DNA of 7,428 bases from Mesorhizobium sp. (lineage in GTDB: Bacteria > Pseudomonadota > Alphaproteobacteria > Rhizobiales > Rhizobiaceae), in contig JAEKLU010000105.1 of the NCBI GenBank assembly GCA_019509685.1, positions 1 to 7,428 of the forward strand, read 5' to 3'. Of the stretch, positions 6,097-7,428 are shown piece by piece. Under the pieces are notes generated by a model that ran no database searches, was not told the DNA's origin, and worked only from the letters and a program-made list of their open reading frames with translations. The position numbers were made by a program, and so were the translations under genes. How positions within the stretch are numbered: position 1 is the first letter of the stretch; each line of letters begins with the position of its first letter.

Positions 6097-6894
6097 ATGA
6101 CTGACCACTGGAATGCAATGCGAAAGCATTGGCGGCTGCTTGGGTCGCCACTCAGGCCGCCGCCAGAGGTGGTGGAAAGCTACGAGCGCGAGCTCGACCT
6201 TGCCCGATGGGATGTCGTGATGCTTGGCGTGACGCCGGAACTGGCCGGGCTGGGCGCCAGCATGACGGCGGTGGACGAGTCCCGCGACATGATCGCGAGC
6301 ATCTGGCCGGGCGACGCGGAGCACCGCAAGGCCGTGCTCGGCGACTGGTTCGATCTGCCGTTCTCCAACGCAAGCGTCGATGCGCTGATCGGCGACGGGT
6401 GCCTCACAGTCATCGGCGGCGTCGACGCCCGGCGCGCGCTGTTTTCGGCGGTATCGCGCGTGCTCAAGACGGACGGGCGCGGCGGCATCAGGCTATATGC
6501 GTCCCCGGAGACACGCGACGACCCACAGGATGTCCGCGCCCTGGCCTTGGCCGGCGGCGTCTCGACCTTCCATGACCTCAAATGGCGTGTGGCCATGACC
6601 GCCATCGGCGGCGCGCCGGGCTACACGATACCGGTTACGGGTATCCTCGAACAATTCGACATGCTTTTCCCCGATCGCGACGAATTGTCGGCGCGCACCG
6701 GGTGGGAATTGCCGGTCATCGGCACCATCGACATCTACAGGAACTCATCCGTGATCTATAATTTCGCGCCGGTGTCCGCGCTCGTCGAGGAAGCCAAGGT
6801 TTTCTTCAACGATGTCGAGGTGGCCTCGACCGGCAGCTATGGACTGGCCGAGCGATGCCCGCTGCTGATGCTGCGATCGCCGAAGCACCGATAG
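6097..6894 (+). CDS. Class I SAM-dependent methyltransferase-like protein with degenerate motif I
   Basis: This 265-residue product looks like a type 11/class I methyltransferase. After an N-terminal helical cap (1-38, with HWRLLGSPLRPPPEVVESYE), strand 1 is WDVVMLGVTPELAGL (38-52), strand 2 is MTAVDESRDMI (56-66) with Asp60 placed to hold the SAM ribose, and GDWFDLPFSNASVDALIGDGCL (82-103) matches motifs III-IV. VLKTDGRGGIRLYASPE (122-138) matches the strand 5 region. The usual GxGxG of motif I is replaced by LGVTPEL, so SAM binding is likely but atypical. The start at ATG 6097 was chosen as the first position giving a natural N-terminus with a G-rich site before it; ATG 6118 is an alternative. 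It is divergent from the ATP-grasp gene, which suggests shared control and a joint pathway. Substrate unknown. It ends 233 bp before groES. Confidence 0.72.
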   Translation: MTDHWNAMRKHWRLLGSPLRPPPEVVESYERELDLARWDVVMLGVTPELAGLGASMTAVDESRDMIASIWPGDAEHRKAVLGDWFDLPFSNASVDALIGDGCLTVIGGVDARRALFSAVSRVLKTDGRGGIRLYASPETRDDPQDVRALALAGGVSTFHDLKWRVAMTAIGGAPGYTIPVTGILEQFDMLFPDRDELSARTGWELPVIGTIDIYRNSSVIYNFAPVSALVEEAKVFFNDVEVASTGSYGLAERCPLLMLRSPKHR

Positions 6895-7000
6895 GAAAGC
6901 CTGCCGCCATATTTCGCCAATGTCGCAGGTGGTGAACGGCGCGTTTCTCGATCTAACGGCTTGCCGATAAAATTTCGCGCCATCGCGCCCTTGCGCGCGC

Positions 7001-7030
7001 CTTGACTCTGGCAAGTCACCGGCCTATCTC
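7001..7030 (+). promoter_or_regulatory. groES heat-shock promoter (sigma-32-type, also sigma-70-compatible)
   Basis: TTGACT (7002-7007) is followed after exactly 17 bases by TATCTC (7025-7030). Read as the alphaproteobacterial heat-shock pattern, CTTGAC at 7001-7006 and CCTATCTCAG at 7023-7032 agree with CTTG-N-CYTATNTNNG, as I recall that consensus. The predicted start near 7037 falls just before the CIRCE repeat. Confidence 0.7.
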
Positions 7031-7038
7031 AGCGCCAC

Positions 7039-7067
7039 GTTAGCACTCGCCTTTGGTGAGTGCTAAC
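7039..7067. promoter_or_regulatory. CIRCE element (HrcA operator) upstream of groES
   Basis: The motif TTAGCACTC, nine bases, GAGTGCTAA (7040-7066) is an exact CIRCE inverted repeat, and one further G/C pair extends the arms to 10 bp. HrcA binds this element and represses groESL until heat shock. Its position at the predicted transcription start, about 60 bases before the groES ATG, is the standard one. An hrcA gene is not in the window. Confidence 0.97.
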
Positions 7068-7127
7068 CCATATCCGGCACCGCCGGATGGAGGAACAGTT
7101 CTCACCGTTCTCATCGAGGAAGACAAT

Positions 7128-7424
7128 ATGGCAAAGTCCAAGTTCCGCCCGCTTCATGACCGCGTGGTCGTTCGCCGGGTCGAATCCGAATCCAAGACCG
7201 CCGGCGGGATCATCATCCCGGATACGGCAAAGGAAAAGCCGCAGGAAGGCGAGATCATCGCCGTCGGCTCCGGCGCGCGTGACGAAGCCGGCAAGCTGGT
7301 CCCGCTGGACGTCAAGGCTGGCGACCGCATCCTGTTCGGCAAGTGGTCGGGCACCGAAGTCAAGCTCAATGGCGAAGACCTTCTGATCATGAAGGAATCC
7401 GACATCATGGGCATCATCGGCTGA
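7128..7424 (+). CDS. groES: Co-chaperonin GroES (Hsp10)
   Basis: This is a complete 98-residue GroES. It forms the heptameric lid that closes the GroEL folding chamber in the cytoplasm. The conserved opening [17 protein letters not shown] leads to the mobile loop (about 16-36) with the GroEL-contacting GGIIIPD (26-32), then the beta-barrel core [14 protein letters not shown] and [18 protein letters not shown], and the C-terminal strand [15 protein letters not shown]. Length and sequence are normal for the family. ATG 7128 is preceded by GAGGAAG with suitable spacing; an in-frame start at 7053 would lie inside the CIRCE element and is not used. Control is by CIRCE/HrcA plus a heat-shock promoter. 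groEL is expected immediately downstream but is outside the window. Rhizobia often carry several groESL copies; the CIRCE suggests this one is an HrcA-regulated copy. Confidence 0.98.
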   Translation: MAKSKFRPLHDRVVVRRVESESKTAGGIIIPDTAKEKPQEGEIIAVGSGARDEAGKLVPLDVKAGDRILFGKWSGTEVKLNGEDLLIMKESDIMGIIG

Positions 7425-7428
7425 ATAT

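Noticed and set aside
5301..6104. 267-codon open frame on the + strand opposite the ATP-grasp gene
   Set aside because: It lacks any motif, while the minus-strand frame carries the ordered ATP-grasp signatures.
6627..6645. Inverted repeat GATACC-N7-GGTATC
   Set aside because: It lies inside the methyltransferase coding region with no T-run and no regulatory context; a chance repeat is more likely.
6895..7000. Possible terminator or small gene between the methyltransferase and groES
   Set aside because: Only GC-rich runs of GCGC are present, with no stable stem plus T-run and no open frame with a ribosome site and recognisable product.

Overview
The window looks like chromosomal DNA of an alphaproteobacterium of the order Rhizobiales, with Mesorhizobium or a close relative as my best guess. 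This rests on high GC with strongly GC-biased third codon positions, rhizobial-style MFS, LysR and SDR genes, and a groES gene preceded by both a CIRCE element and a promoter matching the alphaproteobacterial heat-shock (sigma-32) pattern. The genus is inference. No tRNA, rRNA, insertion sequence, CRISPR array or phage gene was seen, and no gene-free stretch exceeds about 235 bases.

Left block (1-3333): a leftward cluster runs from an MFS transporter (GTG start at 2584) to a covalent-flavin sugar/lactone oxidase (start 1383) to the first 35 codons of a PLP-dependent DSD1/D-threonine-aldolase-like enzyme cut by the window edge. Tight spacing (13 bp, then a 4-bp ATGA overlap) indicates one operon. 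A TetR-family regulator is transcribed divergently from 2707. The shared 122-bp gap holds a perfect 6-3-6 palindrome and a plausible leftward promoter, so the TetR protein probably represses the transporter-oxidase operon. The substrate cannot be read from sequence.

Middle block (3407-5175): a LysR-family regulator (leftward) is divergent from a classical short-chain dehydrogenase (rightward), the usual layout of a LysR regulator and its target. The TetR and LysR genes converge with 73 bp between their stops and no convincing terminator.

Right block (5172-6894): an ATP-grasp-fold protein (leftward) and a SAM-methyltransferase-like protein (rightward) diverge from a 73-bp gap. The ATP-grasp gene ends in the same CTAG that ends the SDR gene on the other strand. 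This divergent pair is the least characterised part of the window and the best candidate for something undescribed. The methyltransferase has a degenerate glycine-rich motif I. I can assign folds but not substrates.

Right end (7001-7424): a promoter with 17-bp spacing, a perfect CIRCE element at the predicted transcription start, and a complete 98-residue groES. groEL is expected just past the window edge.
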